Below are positions 63,822-64,000 of a DNA stretch of 64,000 bases, piece after piece. Made by a program: the position numbers and the translations under genes. The notes below the pieces were generated by a model. That model had not been told where the DNA came from, did not search any database, and saw nothing but the letters and a program-made list of their open reading frames with translations. The first letter of the stretch is position 1; every line of letters starts with the position of its first letter. This DNA is from Cranoglanis bouderius (lineage: Eukaryota > Chordata > Actinopteri > Siluriformes > Cranoglanididae): assembly GCA_023630585.1 (NCBI GenBank), contig CM042540.1, positions 17,762,574-17,826,573 on the forward strand, read 5' to 3'.

Positions 63822-63867
63822 GCAATCGTCTGCATTGTCTCTTTCACCAAGCCATTTATCATTATAA
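63822..63867 (+). CDS. pitpnm3: Possible next pitpnm3 exon (uncertain)
   Basis: A good acceptor (gtgtgttgcag) at 63811-63821. Joined in phase to exon 7 it reads R-QSSALSLSPSHLSL and then a stop TAA, recalling the RKQSDSS/RKRSDSS start of the next Nir exon, but the following conserved residues are absent. It may be a decoy, a lineage-specific exon or an alternative end. Confidence 0.25.
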
Positions 63868-64000
63868 ATACACCTGGTCTGCCACCTGCTGCCTTCTATA
63901 AATAGCTTCTGCCAGTATACACATGTAAGAGACAGAAAGAGGAAATTTCCTCAATGGTCTCACAGTAGAATATTTTTAATATTGTGTATTGTGTATCACA

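Overview
This is a 64 kb piece of a teleost nuclear genome. Spliced genes have GT-AG introns, microsatellites are long, and Tc1-type transposons and V-SINEs are dense. The SINE type, the very high Tc1 load and the repeat families I recognise point to an otophysan fish, most likely a catfish (Siluriformes); the species is inference. There is no prokaryotic gene, CRISPR array, rRNA gene or true tRNA gene.

Two protein genes lie head to tail on the + strand. The first, 1684-17791, is kiaa0753 (Moonraker/OFIP), a centriolar-satellite protein. Seventeen coding exons were placed and every exon-exon phase closes, giving 837 residues up to the stop; the 5' end lies before the window. The second, 25995 to beyond the right edge, is pitpnm3 (Nir1). 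Seven exons were placed, giving about 283 residues with an FFAT motif and the start of the conserved Nir/DDHD-type region. As I recall it, the human order KIAA0753-PITPNM3 on 17p13 is the same and in the same relative orientation, so this is conserved microsynteny. Both proteins are ordinary host genes and do not form an operon-like unit.

The rest is mostly transposon-derived. 1-1683: a V-SINE split by a Tc1-type MITE. kiaa0753 introns: a large (CA)(TA)(TG) palindromic microsatellite, two short Tc1 derivatives of one family and a broken full-length Tc1. 18-26 kb (intergenic): one Tc1 element nested inside another, an unclassified repeat with a short ORF and a CRE octamer, then the pitpnm3 first exon. 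28.8-50.6 kb (a 21.8 kb pitpnm3 intron): a V-SINE, an internally deleted DIRS-type tyrosine-recombinase retroelement, a Tc1 element with an intact 349-residue DDE transposase, a complete non-autonomous LTR retrotransposon, another broken Tc1, LINE debris and a solo LTR. 51-64 kb: more SINE and Tc1 remnants between the pitpnm3 exons.

The most unusual object is the LTR retrotransposon at 36954-41247, which has 777-bp LTRs and a 5-bp ATACT target duplication. It has no pol. A Gag-like segment runs in frame into a zinc finger whose eight Cys/His ligands have the same spacing as the N-terminal finger of host methionine aminopeptidase 1 (METAP1). This is followed by about 590 codons of tandemly repeated, mucin-like coding sequence. 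It looks like a retroelement that captured a host zinc-finger segment in the place where Gag normally has its CCHC knuckle.
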